Part shown: piece by piece, positions 8,466 through 17,366 of the stretch
How the letters are laid out: the number at the start of each line of letters is the position of its first letter
Position numbering within the stretch: the first letter of the stretch is position 1
NCBI GenBank assembly: GCA_900143615.1
Contig: FREU01000004.1
Coordinates: 124,001 to 188,000, forward strand
DNA length: 64,000 nt
DNA from: Rhodobacteraceae bacterium Alg231-30
Lineage (GTDB): Bacteria > Pseudomonadota > Alphaproteobacteria > Rhodobacterales > Rhodobacteraceae
Reading direction: 5' to 3'
The notes under the pieces: model-generated
What the model was told of the DNA's origin: nothing
What the model saw: only the letters and a program-made list of their open reading frames with translations
Database searches by the model: none
Position numbers and translations under genes: made by a program

Positions 8466-9359
8466 ATGAACTCACCCATGACGCCTTTTGACTGGAACCA
8501 TATCCGCGCTTTTCTTGCCACCGCAGAAGGCGGCTCTCTGTCGGCCGCCGCGCGCAATTTAGGCCTGACACAACCGACGCTTGGCCGTCAGGTGGCCGCC
8601 TTGGAGCAGGACCTTGGCGTGATGTTGTTTGAACGCGTCGGACGCAGCCTGACCCTAACAGCGGCGGGGCATGAATTGCTGGAACATGTGCGCGCCATGG
8701 GCGCGGCCGCCGACAAGGTGGCGCTGGTCGCCTCGGGACAGTCCCAAGCAATTGAGGGCCGCATTGCCATCACCGCCTCGGATGTGTTTTCCGCCTATCT
8801 GCTGCCCCCGATCCTAAAACGGCTGCGCACATTGGCGCCGCGTCTGGTGATCGATGTGGTGGCCGCCGATGATGTACGCGATTTGATGCGACGCGAAGCG
8901 GATATCGCCATTCGCCATGTGCGCCCCACGCAACCCGATCTGATTGCACGGCTGATTTGCGAAGCCACAGGGCATTTTTACGCCGCCAGCAGCTATCTTG
9001 ATCTTATGGGACGTCCTGAACGTCTGAACGATCTTGCGCTGCATACCTTTATTGATATGGGCGACACCGAGCGCATGCTGGAGTATCTGCATCCTTTAGG
9101 CTTCCCGATCACAGCCGAAAACTTCCGGATCGGATCAGCAAGCGGATTGGTGACATGGGAGCTGTGCAAACAGGGGTTTGGCATTGCGCCGATGGCCGAT
9201 CTGGTCGCCGCAGGCACCCCCGAGATCGAGCGTGTCTTGCCAGACGCAGCGCCCGTCACCTTTCCGGTCTGGCTGACCACCCATCGAGAATTGCACACCA
9301 GTCGCCGCATCAGGCTAGTCTATGATCTGCTGGCCGAAGAAATCGCTAAGACCATGTAG
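8466..9359 (+). CDS. LysR family transcriptional regulator
   Basis: About 297 residues. The HTH occupies the N-terminus (FDWNHIRAFLATAEGGSLSAAARNLGLTQPTLGRQVAALE), followed by the effector-binding domain. The DWNxxRAFLAxAExGS opening places it in the large LysR group that often controls a divergent gene. No clear Shine-Dalgarno is present; the ATG at 8478 is an equally good start, and the longer frame to 8322 is rejected as it runs into the divergent methyltransferase. The intergenic spacer holds repeated A/T-rich TATAxATGC-like strings that could be the binding region. Confidence 0.9.
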   Translation: MNSPMTPFDWNHIRAFLATAEGGSLSAAARNLGLTQPTLGRQVAALEQDLGVMLFERVGRSLTLTAAGHELLEHVRAMGAAADKVALVASGQSQAIEGRIAITASDVFSAYLLPPILKRLRTLAPRLVIDVVAADDVRDLMRREADIAIRHVRPTQPDLIARLICEATGHFYAASSYLDLMGRPERLNDLALHTFIDMGDTERMLEYLHPLGFPITAENFRIGSASGLVTWELCKQGFGIAPMADLVAAGTPEIERVLPDAAPVTFPVWLTTHRELHTSRRIRLVYDLLAEEIAKTM

Positions 9360-9362
9360 AGA

Positions 9363-9785
9363 TCACAGCGCTCGCGTCATCATCACACGCATCCCGTCAC
9401 GCCCGCATTCCTGCCAGCCAAGATGGGTATAAAGCGCAATATTGTCAGCCAAATCCCGATGTGTCGCCAGATCAACCGCCGTGCATCCGGCCTCTTGCGC
9501 CAATGCCACGCCATGTCGGATCAGCACCCCGCCAATACCCTGCCCTTTGGCCGATGTGGCCACGGCAACATTCATCAAATGCGCATTGGGAGGCGTGAGG
9601 CGGATCATCAAAACACCCTGAACAGGCGCGCCAATGACCCAAACTTCACCTGCAGAAATCGCTTCGGCAATGCCGCCGCTGACATCAGGCAGAGCAACCC
9701 CCGCATCGCGATAGGGTTGATAGGCCGCGTCAATCAATTGCGTCAGGGCACCGGCGTCACTGTCCTGTGCCCTGCGCAAATCCAT
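9363..9785 (-). CDS. GNAT family N-acetyltransferase
   Basis: About 140 residues, a single GNAT fold that transfers an acetyl group from acetyl-CoA. The acetyl-CoA pyrophosphate loop is visible as SAKGQGIGGVLIRHG (about residues 79-93), preceded by the beta4 strand LMNVAVA and followed by the ALYTHLGWQE strand-helix typical of GNAT C-termini. It begins 4 bases after the pheT stop on the same strand, so it is probably translated from the pheT transcript. A GTG one codon upstream is an alternative start. The acceptor is unknown. Confidence 0.88.
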   Translation of the reverse strand: MDLRRAQDSDAGALTQLIDAAYQPYRDAGVALPDVSGGIAEAISAGEVWVIGAPVQGVLMIRLTPPNAHLMNVAVATSAKGQGIGGVLIRHGVALAQEAGCTAVDLATHRDLADNIALYTHLGWQECGRDGMRVMMTRAL

Positions 9786-9789
9786 CACA

Positions 9790-12189
9790 TCACCCGCGCA
9801 GCGTGCCGCCGGTGGCTTTGCCGACTTTCTCGATGATCTTGCTCGCCACCGCTTCGATGTCCGCTTCTTTCAGCGTCACATCTTTGGGCTGCAAACGTAC
9901 CGTCAGGGCGATAGACTTTTTATCATCCCCCAGCGAGCCGCCGATGAATTCGTCAAACACCCGCACGCTTTCGATCAAAACCTTGTCCACGCCAGCCGCA
10001 GCATTCACCAGCGTTAGTGCTTCGACATCCGCATCCACAACAAAGGCAAAGTCACGCTCGACTGCCTGCAGATCAGACATGGTCACAGCACCCTTGGTCG
10101 CTGATTTCTTGCGGGGCAGCGGGATTTCAGCGGTGTGAATGGCAAATGCCACAACCGGACCTTTGACATTCAGCTCAGACAGCACCTTGGGGTGTATCTC
10201 ACCAAAGGCGCCCAGCACCTTTTTCGGCCCCAGACCCACTTTGGCGCTACGGCCCGGATGCCACCAAGCATTGGTGCCACGGTTATAGGTCAGCTTGGTT
10301 GGCGCGCCCAAGGCTTCCAACACCGCTTCCATATCCGCTTTGGCGTCATAGATATCCACGCCACGGCTCTCGCCGTGAATGTCCTTACCCACGGTGCGCC
10401 CCACCAGAATACCGGTCAGGATATTTTCCTGCTCACCTGGTTCGCCACCATGAAAGACCGCGCCGCATTCAAACAACGCCATATCCATGAAACCGCGTGC
10501 TTGATTGCGCGCAGCGGCCTGCAACAAACCGGGCAACAGCGACGGGCGCATGTGGCTCATCTCGCTGGAAATCGGGTTTTCCAGCATGGTCGCATCGCTG
10601 CCACCGCCAAACAGCGTCGCCGCCGCCTTGTCGATGAAACTATACGTCACACATTCATTGTATCCCAACGCCGCCGTAGTGCGCCGCGCGATCTGTTCGC
10701 GTTTCTGCATGGGCGACAGGATTTGTTTGGGCAGACCCGCCTGCATGCGTTCCAGCGGACGCCCAACCAGTTTAGTCAACGAGGCCACGCGGGCCACTTC
10801 TTCCACCAGATCAGCTTCGCCGCGCACATCAGGGCGCCAGCTTGGCACATGCGCCATATCGCCCTTCAGCTCAAAGCCCAGAGCCGTCAATGTGGCGCGC
10901 TGGGTTTCAGCAGGAATTTCCATGCCCACCAGCGACTGAACACGGTCGGTGTCCAGTTTAAAGGCGCGGCTTACGTCAGGCACTTGGCCTGCGACCACAA
11001 CCTCAGAGGCTTCGCCGCCGCACAGATCGATGATCATCTGCGCTGCATCTTCGATGGCTTGCATGTTGTAAGCCGGATCAATGCCACGCTCGTTGCGATA
11101 GCGCGCATCGGAATTGATCTTCAATCCACGCCCTGTATAGGCAATCTGAATGTGATCCCAAACAGCAGCTTCAAGGAAGACATTGGTGGTCTCCTCGGTA
11201 CAGCCTGTGGCCAGACCACCCATCACGCCGCCGATGGATTCCACCGCGTTGTCGTCAGAGATCACCACCATACCGGGGGCAAATGTGTATTCTTTTTCGT
11301 CCAGTCCCACGAGGGTCTCGCCGCCCTTGGCGCGATGTACGCGCAGGTTGCCCGACACTTTGTCAGCATCAAACACATGCAACGGACGGTTGCGATCAAA
11401 GGTGAAGAAGTTGGTGATATCCACCAGTGCGGAAATCGGGCGCAGTCCAATGGCGGTCAGACGATCCTGCAGCCACTCGGGACTGGGGCCGTTTTTCACA
11501 CCTTTGATCAGACGACCGGCAAAGACTTCGCAGCCATCGGTGGCCGCGTCTTCGTCAATCGTCACAGTGATCGGGCTGGCAAAGCTGCCCGCAACCTTGG
11601 CCGTCTTGGCAGGCTTCATTGTGCCCAGACCCCGCGCAGCCAGATCCAGCGCAATACCACGCACGCCCAAAGCATCAGGACGGTTTGGCGTAATCGCGAT
11701 TTCAATCACCGGATCAACTTTGGAGGGTTCATTCACCGCCAGCCAGTCAACAAACTTGTCGCCAACCTCGCCCGAGGGCAGCTCGATGATGCCGTCGTGA
11801 TCTTCGCCCAGCTCCAGCTCGCGCATCGAGGCCATCATGCCAAAGCTTTCGACCCCGCGGATATTGCCAACCTTGATGGTGATATCCAGACCGGGAATAT
11901 ACATGCCCGGTTTGCAGACAACCACGGTGATGCCTTCACGCGCGTTGGGTGCGCCACAAATGATCTGCAACTCGCCTTCATCGGTCGCCACGGTACAGAC
12001 CCGCAGCTTGTCCGCATCAGGGTGCTTCTCGGCATGGACCACCTTGCCCAGCGTAAAATCGGCCAGACGGTCGGCGGGGTTGGAAACCTCTTCCACCTCA
12101 AGTCCAAGATCGGTGAGTGCATAGACGATCTCATCTACGCTTGCATCTGTCTCAAGATGGTCTTTCAGCCAGGAAAGGGTGAACTTCAT
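9790..12189 (-). CDS. pheT: Phenylalanine--tRNA ligase, beta subunit
   Basis: The beta chain of the alpha2-beta2 PheRS contributes tRNA binding and editing. 799 residues is typical for bacteria. The order is standard: an N-terminal helix MKFTLSWLKDHLET, an EMAP-like tRNA-binding domain (about 40-150, FTLGKVVHAEKHPDADKLRVC), the B3/B4 editing domain, the B5 domain, the core pseudo-catalytic domain and a C-terminal anticodon-recognising FDX-ACB domain (VERDFAFVVDADVEA). Unlike the common pheST operon, pheS is about 2.4 kb upstream with two unrelated genes between, one on the opposite strand. Confidence 0.98.
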   Translation of the reverse strand: MKFTLSWLKDHLETDASVDEIVYALTDLGLEVEEVSNPADRLADFTLGKVVHAEKHPDADKLRVCTVATDEGELQIICGAPNAREGITVVVCKPGMYIPGLDITIKVGNIRGVESFGMMASMRELELGEDHDGIIELPSGEVGDKFVDWLAVNEPSKVDPVIEIAITPNRPDALGVRGIALDLAARGLGTMKPAKTAKVAGSFASPITVTIDEDAATDGCEVFAGRLIKGVKNGPSPEWLQDRLTAIGLRPISALVDITNFFTFDRNRPLHVFDADKVSGNLRVHRAKGGETLVGLDEKEYTFAPGMVVISDDNAVESIGGVMGGLATGCTEETTNVFLEAAVWDHIQIAYTGRGLKINSDARYRNERGIDPAYNMQAIEDAAQMIIDLCGGEASEVVVAGQVPDVSRAFKLDTDRVQSLVGMEIPAETQRATLTALGFELKGDMAHVPSWRPDVRGEADLVEEVARVASLTKLVGRPLERMQAGLPKQILSPMQKREQIARRTTAALGYNECVTYSFIDKAAATLFGGGSDATMLENPISSEMSHMRPSLLPGLLQAAARNQARGFMDMALFECGAVFHGGEPGEQENILTGILVGRTVGKDIHGESRGVDIYDAKADMEAVLEALGAPTKLTYNRGTNAWWHPGRSAKVGLGPKKVLGAFGEIHPKVLSELNVKGPVVAFAIHTAEIPLPRKKSATKGAVTMSDLQAVERDFAFVVDADVEALTLVNAAAGVDKVLIESVRVFDEFIGGSLGDDKKSIALTVRLQPKDVTLKEADIEAVASKIIEKVGKATGGTLRG

Positions 12190-12388
12190 CGCGTCATTCC
12201 GCCAGTCAAAAAAGGGTCAGACTGGCGTTTAACGGATATGGCGCGCTGGGGAAAGGGGCCATTGCCGCCTCAACGCCGAAACCCTCGCTTTCAAGCTCTC
12301 ACAGACACCTGCCAGATGGCCTAATCCAAGCCGATTTTGAATTTCAGCAAAGTTGACGCATAGTAAAGCAACGGGGGTACGGGTTGCG

Positions 12389-12405
12389 CCCCTGATTATC
12401 AGGGG
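12389..12405 (+). promoter_or_regulatory. Hairpin covering the ribosome binding site of the DUF2652 gene
   Basis: CCCCTGA-TTA-TCAGGGG is a perfect 7-pair stem. Its 3' arm contains the AGGGG that serves as Shine-Dalgarno for the ATG at 12413, so the folded form would mask the ribosome binding site. Confidence 0.55.
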
Positions 12406-12412
12406 AAAATAT

Positions 12413-13540
12413 ATGCTTAACAGTGATAACGGCGTCAAAACGGCCTATTTCGTCATTGCAGATATCTCGGGCTATACCAAATTCATGGCCAAGACGCCGA
12501 TTGAACACGCCAAGGGAATATTGGAATCCCTGTTTGGCGATCTGGTTCCAGCAATCCGCGCACCGCTGGCCGTGTCAGGCCTGCAAGGCGATGCGGTCTT
12601 TGCTTACGCCTTTGAAAGCGATGTGATGTCCAAACAGTTCATTCTGGACTTTGCCGAACAGCTGTACTGTGTCTTTGCGCGCGCCAAGGAAAAGATGCTG
12701 CTCAACACCAGTTGCCCCTGCGACGCCTGCGCCAACATTGGCGATCTAGAGTTGAAGATTGTCGTGCATCATGGCCAATGCGTGATCCAGCAAACAGGGG
12801 ATCGCGAAGAACTTGCCGGACAGGATGTAATCACCGCCTTCCGATTGCTCAAGAACTCGGTCAAGGAACGCACAGGGCTGAACGCCTATACGCTGATTTC
12901 CTGTGACGCGCTGCGCGCCATGGAGTTGGGCGACTATTTTGATAACAGCGAGTTTCACAGCGAAGACATCGAGCATATCGGCGAGGTCGAATATGTGGTG
13001 CGTGACATGCGCAGCGCATGGGAGCGGCGGCGCACATCAGAGCGCACCTTTGTTGAGCAAGGCGGTGATTTGTTGATGGAGGAATGGATCATTCCCCTGC
13101 CCGTATCGCCAGACGTGGCCTTTACCATCTGCACGCGTCCGGATTTGCGAGCGGAATGGCTGGGCGCGGATCAGGTGGATCTGTTCAATACCAACAACAA
13201 CAAAATCGAGCCGGGCACGCTGTATCACTGCCACCACGGCGACGACATTTTCCCATTTGAAATTGTCGACTGGTATCCCGGAGAATATGCGACCGGGCGC
13301 TATAATATGCCAATGGGCCTCAGCATGCTGGAAACCAACGAGATTGTTGAAATGGGCGATGGCAGTCTGGTCAAAATCCGGTTCACAAATCCCAAATCCG
13401 CCAAGCTGATGGGCAAGATCATGACCGGCATGGTGAAGAAAAAGCTGATGGGCATCATCGGGCCGGACAAGCAAAACCGCATTGACCGGATGCAGGCGTT
13501 GGGTGCCAAAATGGCTGCGAGTGTGGCGAAAGTCGCCTGA
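12413..13540 (+). CDS. DUF2652 (cyclase-like) plus SRPBCC domain protein
   Basis: The 375-residue protein has two parts. Residues 1 to ~200 match DUF2652, a relative of class III nucleotide cyclase domains: it opens FVIADISGYTKFM, where the ADISGYTxF string resembles the cyclase metal-binding strand, and continues with GLQGDAVFAYAF and a CPCDACANI cysteine cluster. Residues ~225-370 look like a START/SRPBCC lipid- or hydrophobe-binding domain (WIIPLPVSPDVAFTICTRPDLRAEWLGAD). Cyclase activity is not established for DUF2652. The start is chosen from AGGGGAA 6 bases upstream. The gene sits alone between pheS and pheT and is followed by a double-hairpin repeat. Confidence 0.75.
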   Translation: MLNSDNGVKTAYFVIADISGYTKFMAKTPIEHAKGILESLFGDLVPAIRAPLAVSGLQGDAVFAYAFESDVMSKQFILDFAEQLYCVFARAKEKMLLNTSCPCDACANIGDLELKIVVHHGQCVIQQTGDREELAGQDVITAFRLLKNSVKERTGLNAYTLISCDALRAMELGDYFDNSEFHSEDIEHIGEVEYVVRDMRSAWERRRTSERTFVEQGGDLLMEEWIIPLPVSPDVAFTICTRPDLRAEWLGADQVDLFNTNNNKIEPGTLYHCHHGDDIFPFEIVDWYPGEYATGRYNMPMGLSMLETNEIVEMGDGSLVKIRFTNPKSAKLMGKIMTGMVKKKLMGIIGPDKQNRIDRMQALGAKMAASVAKVA

Positions 13541-13565
13541 GTTTGTGTGCGCGGCGGGCGAAATC

Positions 13566-13632
13566 CTCCCGCCCTTGTCGCCGCCCTGCGGGCCGCTGCC
13601 AGAGGTTGGGCCACGCTCAGCAAGCTGAGCCT
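13566..13632 (+). repeat. Double-hairpin repeat, copy C (after the DUF2652 gene)
   Basis: Starts CTCCCGCCC 26 bases after the stop, has a GC-rich first hairpin, the linker CTGCCAGAGGTTGGGC, then GCTCAGC-AA-GCTGAGC. Two further perfect hairpins follow at 13645-13659 (TGGGGC-GCT-GCCCCA) and 13659-13678 (ACCACAAG-CAAG-CTTGTGGT). Confidence 0.6.
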
Positions 13633-13678
13633 TATAAAGGAAACTGGGGCGCTGCCCCACCACAAGCAAGCTTGTGGT

Positions 13679-13708
13679 CCCCCGAGGTATTTTAAGCACC
13701 AAAAAGAG
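13679..13708 (+). repeat. CCCCC-G-GGTATTT repeat, copy b
   Basis: CCCCCGAGGTATTTTAAGCA followed by CC and an A-run. It overlaps the stop codon and last five codons of the amidotransferase gene on the opposite strand, and directly abuts the hairpin ending at 13678. Compare 5499 and 33117. Confidence 0.55.
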
Positions 13709-14492
13709 ATTGGGAGCGCTCAATGCGTTGGCCGCCGACATAGGTGAGCCAGTTGGACAGTTCTTTGGCGCGTGATGCAATGGTGAGCTCTTGCACAGAG
13801 GCGCCCAAGCGCGCAGCCGCTGCGGCGTCAGTTTCGGCGGCTACCAGATCATGGATAAGCGCGGCGGATACGTCGTCTTTGGACGCGAGCCAGCCAGCCA
13901 TATCGGACACGGAGCATTCCGGATGGTATTGCACACCCCAGAAATCGACAGCGCCGCTCTGGTACGCGAAGGATTGCACCTGCGAATGCGCGTTGCTGGC
14001 AAGTAATTCAGCCCCGTCTGGTAAACGCTGCACCTCGTCACGATGCACGCAAGGCGACGCGAATCTGGCGGGTTTGGTGGCAATCATAGGATGGGCTTGT
14101 CCGGTATCAGTGAGCGCAATATTGCGTGCTAAACCCATCTCGGTACCTTTTGGCGAGGCCCCCACTGAGCCGCCAAGCACCACGGCGGCCAATTGCATCC
14201 CGTTGCAAGACCCCCAAACCGGCCGACCGGTGTCAAACACCAATCGCATCGCGGCGCGTTGTGGGGCGGCCTCGGGCGCATCGGTCGCCCACGCCACACC
14301 TGCGCCGGTGAACACAACGCCATCCGCCTGTTCAATTTGATCAGCCGTAAGCGCCCCTGCATAGGGGTTGGCCACGCCAAGCGTCACCGTCGGGTCCAGC
14401 GCCATCAGCGTTTTCACAAATGGCAGCGCATCCGATCCGCCCTGCGCAACCATCTCGACGGAATTGCCTTCAAGGATGAGAATATGGGTCAT
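13692..14492 (-). CDS. Class I glutamine amidotransferase-like protein
   Basis: 266 residues with a GATase1 fold. The nucleophile elbow is WGSCNGMQLAA (Cys near residue 95) and the catalytic His-Glu pair is VQYHPECS (about 190-196). It is a free-standing domain of the GMP-synthase-like type, often linked to glutamine or gamma-glutamyl compound hydrolysis; the partner or substrate is not evident. AAGGAGCG precedes the start. It lies downstream of pheS but after a terminator, so it is probably transcribed separately. Its last five codons are formed by a dispersed repeat. Confidence 0.85.
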   Translation of the reverse strand: MTHILILEGNSVEMVAQGGSDALPFVKTLMALDPTVTLGVANPYAGALTADQIEQADGVVFTGAGVAWATDAPEAAPQRAAMRLVFDTGRPVWGSCNGMQLAAVVLGGSVGASPKGTEMGLARNIALTDTGQAHPMIATKPARFASPCVHRDEVQRLPDGAELLASNAHSQVQSFAYQSGAVDFWGVQYHPECSVSDMAGWLASKDDVSAALIHDLVAAETDAAAAARLGASVQELTIASRAKELSNWLTYVGGQRIERSQSLFGA

Positions 14493-14580
14493 GCGCCGCT
14501 CCTTCTGTGTGAAGGAATGCTACTCGGTGTGATGATGACTTCTACACACTTGCCGACACGTAAGGTCCCGTTTACGGCAC

Positions 14581-14604
14581 AAAAAAGGGCGCTCAAGAGC
14601 GCCC
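14581..14604 (-). terminator. Terminator of pheS
   Basis: GGGCGCTC-AA-GAGCGCCC is a perfect 8-pair stem, with six T residues after it on the minus strand, 24 bases past the pheS stop. Confidence 0.9.
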
Positions 14605-14627
14605 ATTTTCAAGAGTATCAATCCGCT

Positions 14628-15698
14628 TTAGCGGCTGAGACCGCCGTGCAGCGTTGGTTGATCCAGCGAAGCAAAGCCATAATGGCGCAGCCAGCGCAGG
14701 TCGCTATCAAAGAAGGCGCGCAAATCAGGAATGCCGTATTTCAACATCGCCAGACGGTCGATGCCGATGCCAAAGGCAAAACCCTGATATTCGTTGGGAT
14801 CGATGCCACCAGCTTCCAGAACCTTGGGATGCACCATGCCCGAGCCCAGAACTTCGAGCCAATCGTCACCCTCACCCACTTTCACAGTGCCACCTTCCCA
14901 GCTGCACTGAATATCCACCTCAGCCGAAGGCTCGGTGAACGGAAAGTGTGACGCGCGGAAGCGGGTTTTGACTTCGGTGCCAAAGAAGGCGGTGAAGAAT
15001 TCTTCCAGCACCCATTTCAGGTTGGCCATGGACACATCGCGGCCCAGCGCCAGACCTTCGATCTGGTGGAACATCGGCGTGTGGGTCTGGTCATAGTCCG
15101 CACGATACACACGACCGGGGCAAATAATGCGGATCGGCGCGCCGGTTTTCTCCATCGAGCGGATTTGCACGGGGCTGGTGTGCGTACGCAACACATGCGG
15201 CGGACGCTCGTCGCCTTCGGCGCGGTGCGTGTAAAACGTGTCCATCTCGGCGCGTGCAGGGTGGTGACCGGGAATGTTGAGCGCGTCAAAATTATACCAG
15301 TCGGTTTCGATCTGCGGGCCTTCGGCCACAGCAAACCCCATGTCAGCAAAGATCGCGGTGACCTCTTCTGTAACCTGAGAAATCGGGTGGATCGATCCCA
15401 CACGACGGTTGCGTGCAGGCAGGGTCACGTCCAGCCATTCAGTGGCAAGACGCGCATCCAGTGCCGCATCGGCCAGCGCAGCTTTTTTGGCCGCCAGCGC
15501 CGAGGTGATCTCGTTCTTAAGCGCATTGAGCGCAGGGCCGGCAACCTGACGCTCTTCTGGGGTCATCTTGCCCAGCTCGCGCATTTTCAGGCTGACTTCG
15601 CCTTTTTTGCCCACAGCCTGAACGCGCAGCTCTTCCAGCGCGGCCTCATCGGCTGCTGCCGCAATCGCTTCGATGTATTTATTGCGCAGATCGTCCAT
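14628..15698 (-). CDS. pheS: Phenylalanine--tRNA ligase, alpha subunit
   Basis: The catalytic alpha chain of PheRS attaches phenylalanine to tRNA-Phe. 356 residues. A coiled-coil N-terminus (about 1-90) precedes the class II synthetase core. Motif 2 is seen around [15 protein letters not shown] and [18 protein letters not shown], motif 3 around [19 protein letters not shown] terminator follows immediately and pheT is not adjacent. The start is the ATG at 15698, with only a weak ribosome binding site. Confidence 0.98.
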   Translation of the reverse strand: MDDLRNKYIEAIAAAADEAALEELRVQAVGKKGEVSLKMRELGKMTPEERQVAGPALNALKNEITSALAAKKAALADAALDARLATEWLDVTLPARNRRVGSIHPISQVTEEVTAIFADMGFAVAEGPQIETDWYNFDALNIPGHHPARAEMDTFYTHRAEGDERPPHVLRTHTSPVQIRSMEKTGAPIRIICPGRVYRADYDQTHTPMFHQIEGLALGRDVSMANLKWVLEEFFTAFFGTEVKTRFRASHFPFTEPSAEVDIQCSWEGGTVKVGEGDDWLEVLGSGMVHPKVLEAGGIDPNEYQGFAFGIGIDRLAMLKYGIPDLRAFFDSDLRWLRHYGFASLDQPTLHGGLSR

Positions 15699-15741
15699 GA
15701 CAGGGCCCGTCCCAGCTGAGAAAATTACCGCAGTTCTCCTA

Positions 15742-15772
15742 CCATACGGCCTTGCAATTGCAAGCCGTATGG
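15742..15772 (-). terminator. Long hairpin between the alanine symporter and pheS
   Basis: CCATACGGC and GCCGTATGG pair perfectly, enclosing a second palindromic TTGCAATTGCAA with one bulged base. It starts 11 bases past the symporter stop and ends 44 bases before the pheS ATG. No T-run follows, so it may terminate poorly or act in the pheS leader. Confidence 0.55.
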
Positions 15773-15782
15773 CGGGATCACC

Positions 15783-17192
15783 TTACTTCCAGATTTCGCG
15801 ATCGACACCCTGAGCAATCTCAGGGTGATCGCCGATATGGAATTCCGGCGTCTTACCGGCCTTACGTTGGGCGACATAGTCTTTGCCCAACCGGATCACC
15901 ACGCCAGACAACAAGGCCAGCGCGATCATGTTCAGGATCGCCATAAAGCCCATCGACACATCAGCCAGCGCAAAGACCTCAAGCACGGTGGCAACCGAGC
16001 CCCAGATGACAAAGCCCATGACCGCGACGCGCATGGTCGCCAAGCCCCAGAAATTGCCAAAGCCCATATAGATCAGACCGTTTTCCGCATAGGTGTAACA
16101 GGCGATGATCGTGGTAAAGGCAAACAGCAGGATCGCCATAGCGATAAAGTATTCGCCAAATGGGCCCATAAAGTGGGTCGCAGCCGCCTGAGTCATGGCA
16201 ATACCGTCCAGACCTTCGATCTGATGGGTGCCCGCCAGAATGATCATCATCGCAGTTGCCGTACAAACCAAAATCGTGTCCACAAACACGCCCAGCATCT
16301 GCACATAGCCCTGAGCGGCTGGGTGGTGCGGAACAGGTGTCGCCGCCGCTGCGATGTTAGGAGCTGAGCCCATGCCCGCTTCGTTTGAGAACAAGCCGCG
16401 TTTCACACCGTTGATCAGCGCGGCGGTCATACCACCGGCCACGCCGCCGGCAGCCTCTTGCAGACCAAATGCACTCAGAACGATTTCTTTCAGAACCCCT
16501 GGCACTTCGCCAAAGTTGGTCGCAATAATCCAGATCGATACGCCCATAAAGCCCAGCGCCATAAACGGCACAATCACCGATGCCACGCGGGTGATCGAGC
16601 GGAACCCGCCAAAGATCACAAGACCAGTGACCAGTGCCAGCACAACACCTGTGCCCAGCTTGGGAAATTCAAACGCGCGGTTCATACTATCGGCAATGGC
16701 ATTGCCCTGTACCGCGTTGAAAATCAGACCGAATGACAGGATCATGAAGATCGAAAAGACAAAGCCCAGCTTGGGCATCTTCAGGCCGCGATCCATGTAG
16801 AACGCCGGACCACCACGATAAACACCGTTGGGACCGTGACCCTTGTAGACCTGCGCCAGCACACCTTCGGCAAAGGCTGTGCCCATGCCCAGCAGGGCCA
16901 CAACCCACATCCAGAAAATCGCACCCGGTCCGCCAAGTTGCAATGCAACCGCGACACCCGCGAGGTTTCCGGTCCCGATCCGCGATGCAAGGCTCAGGGA
17001 CAAGGCCGCAAAGGGGGAAATACCCTCTTTGTCATTCTTGTCGTTTCCAGTCACCGTGCGGATCATCTCGCGCCAGCTGATGAACTGTACAAACCCGAGA
17101 CGGACGGTGAAATAGAGCCCTAAACCAAGCAGGGAGTAGACCAGCAAGTGACTCCACAAAAGTCCGTTAACCGTGTCAATCAGTGTCGTCAT
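15783..17192 (-). CDS. Alanine or glycine:cation symporter (AGCS family)
   Basis: A 469-residue inner-membrane Na+- or H+-coupled importer of alanine or glycine. About ten hydrophobic segments are visible. Family-specific strings are ISPFAALSLSLASRIGTGNLAGVAVAL near residue 60 (AGCS signature region) and NGVKRGLFSNEAGMGSAPNIAAAA near residue 260. It ends with a short cytoplasmic tail. With ald it would allow alanine to be used as carbon and nitrogen source. The leader on the minus strand contains an imperfect inverted repeat around 17260-17290 that could be a regulator site. Confidence 0.95.
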   Translation of the reverse strand: MTTLIDTVNGLLWSHLLVYSLLGLGLYFTVRLGFVQFISWREMIRTVTGNDKNDKEGISPFAALSLSLASRIGTGNLAGVAVALQLGGPGAIFWMWVVALLGMGTAFAEGVLAQVYKGHGPNGVYRGGPAFYMDRGLKMPKLGFVFSIFMILSFGLIFNAVQGNAIADSMNRAFEFPKLGTGVVLALVTGLVIFGGFRSITRVASVIVPFMALGFMGVSIWIIATNFGEVPGVLKEIVLSAFGLQEAAGGVAGGMTAALINGVKRGLFSNEAGMGSAPNIAAAATPVPHHPAAQGYVQMLGVFVDTILVCTATAMMIILAGTHQIEGLDGIAMTQAAATHFMGPFGEYFIAMAILLFAFTTIIACYTYAENGLIYMGFGNFWGLATMRVAVMGFVIWGSVATVLEVFALADVSMGFMAILNMIALALLSGVVIRLGKDYVAQRKAGKTPEFHIGDHPEIAQGVDREIWK

Positions 17193-17366
17193 AGCAGCCC
17201 CACATATAATCTGGCGGGGACTCTAGCACGAGTTATAGAAGACGCGCGTAAAGTGAGTCCCAGTTTGGCTTTATGTAAACTTTGGGACACCAAACCAAAA
17301 TGCCGTCGGGTCAGTTTTTTTTGGCGAAAAGGCGCGTTTTTTTGAGATTTTCCGTCACGCCTCTTT

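Noticed and set aside
10135..12324. A 729-codon open frame antisense to pheT
   Set aside because: It mirrors pheT codon by codon, shows no family motif, and is explained by codon bias of a GC-rich gene.
15699..15782. Phenylalanine attenuator before pheS
   Set aside because: There is a strong hairpin but no leader peptide rich in Phe codons and no T-run; it more likely belongs to the symporter 3' end.
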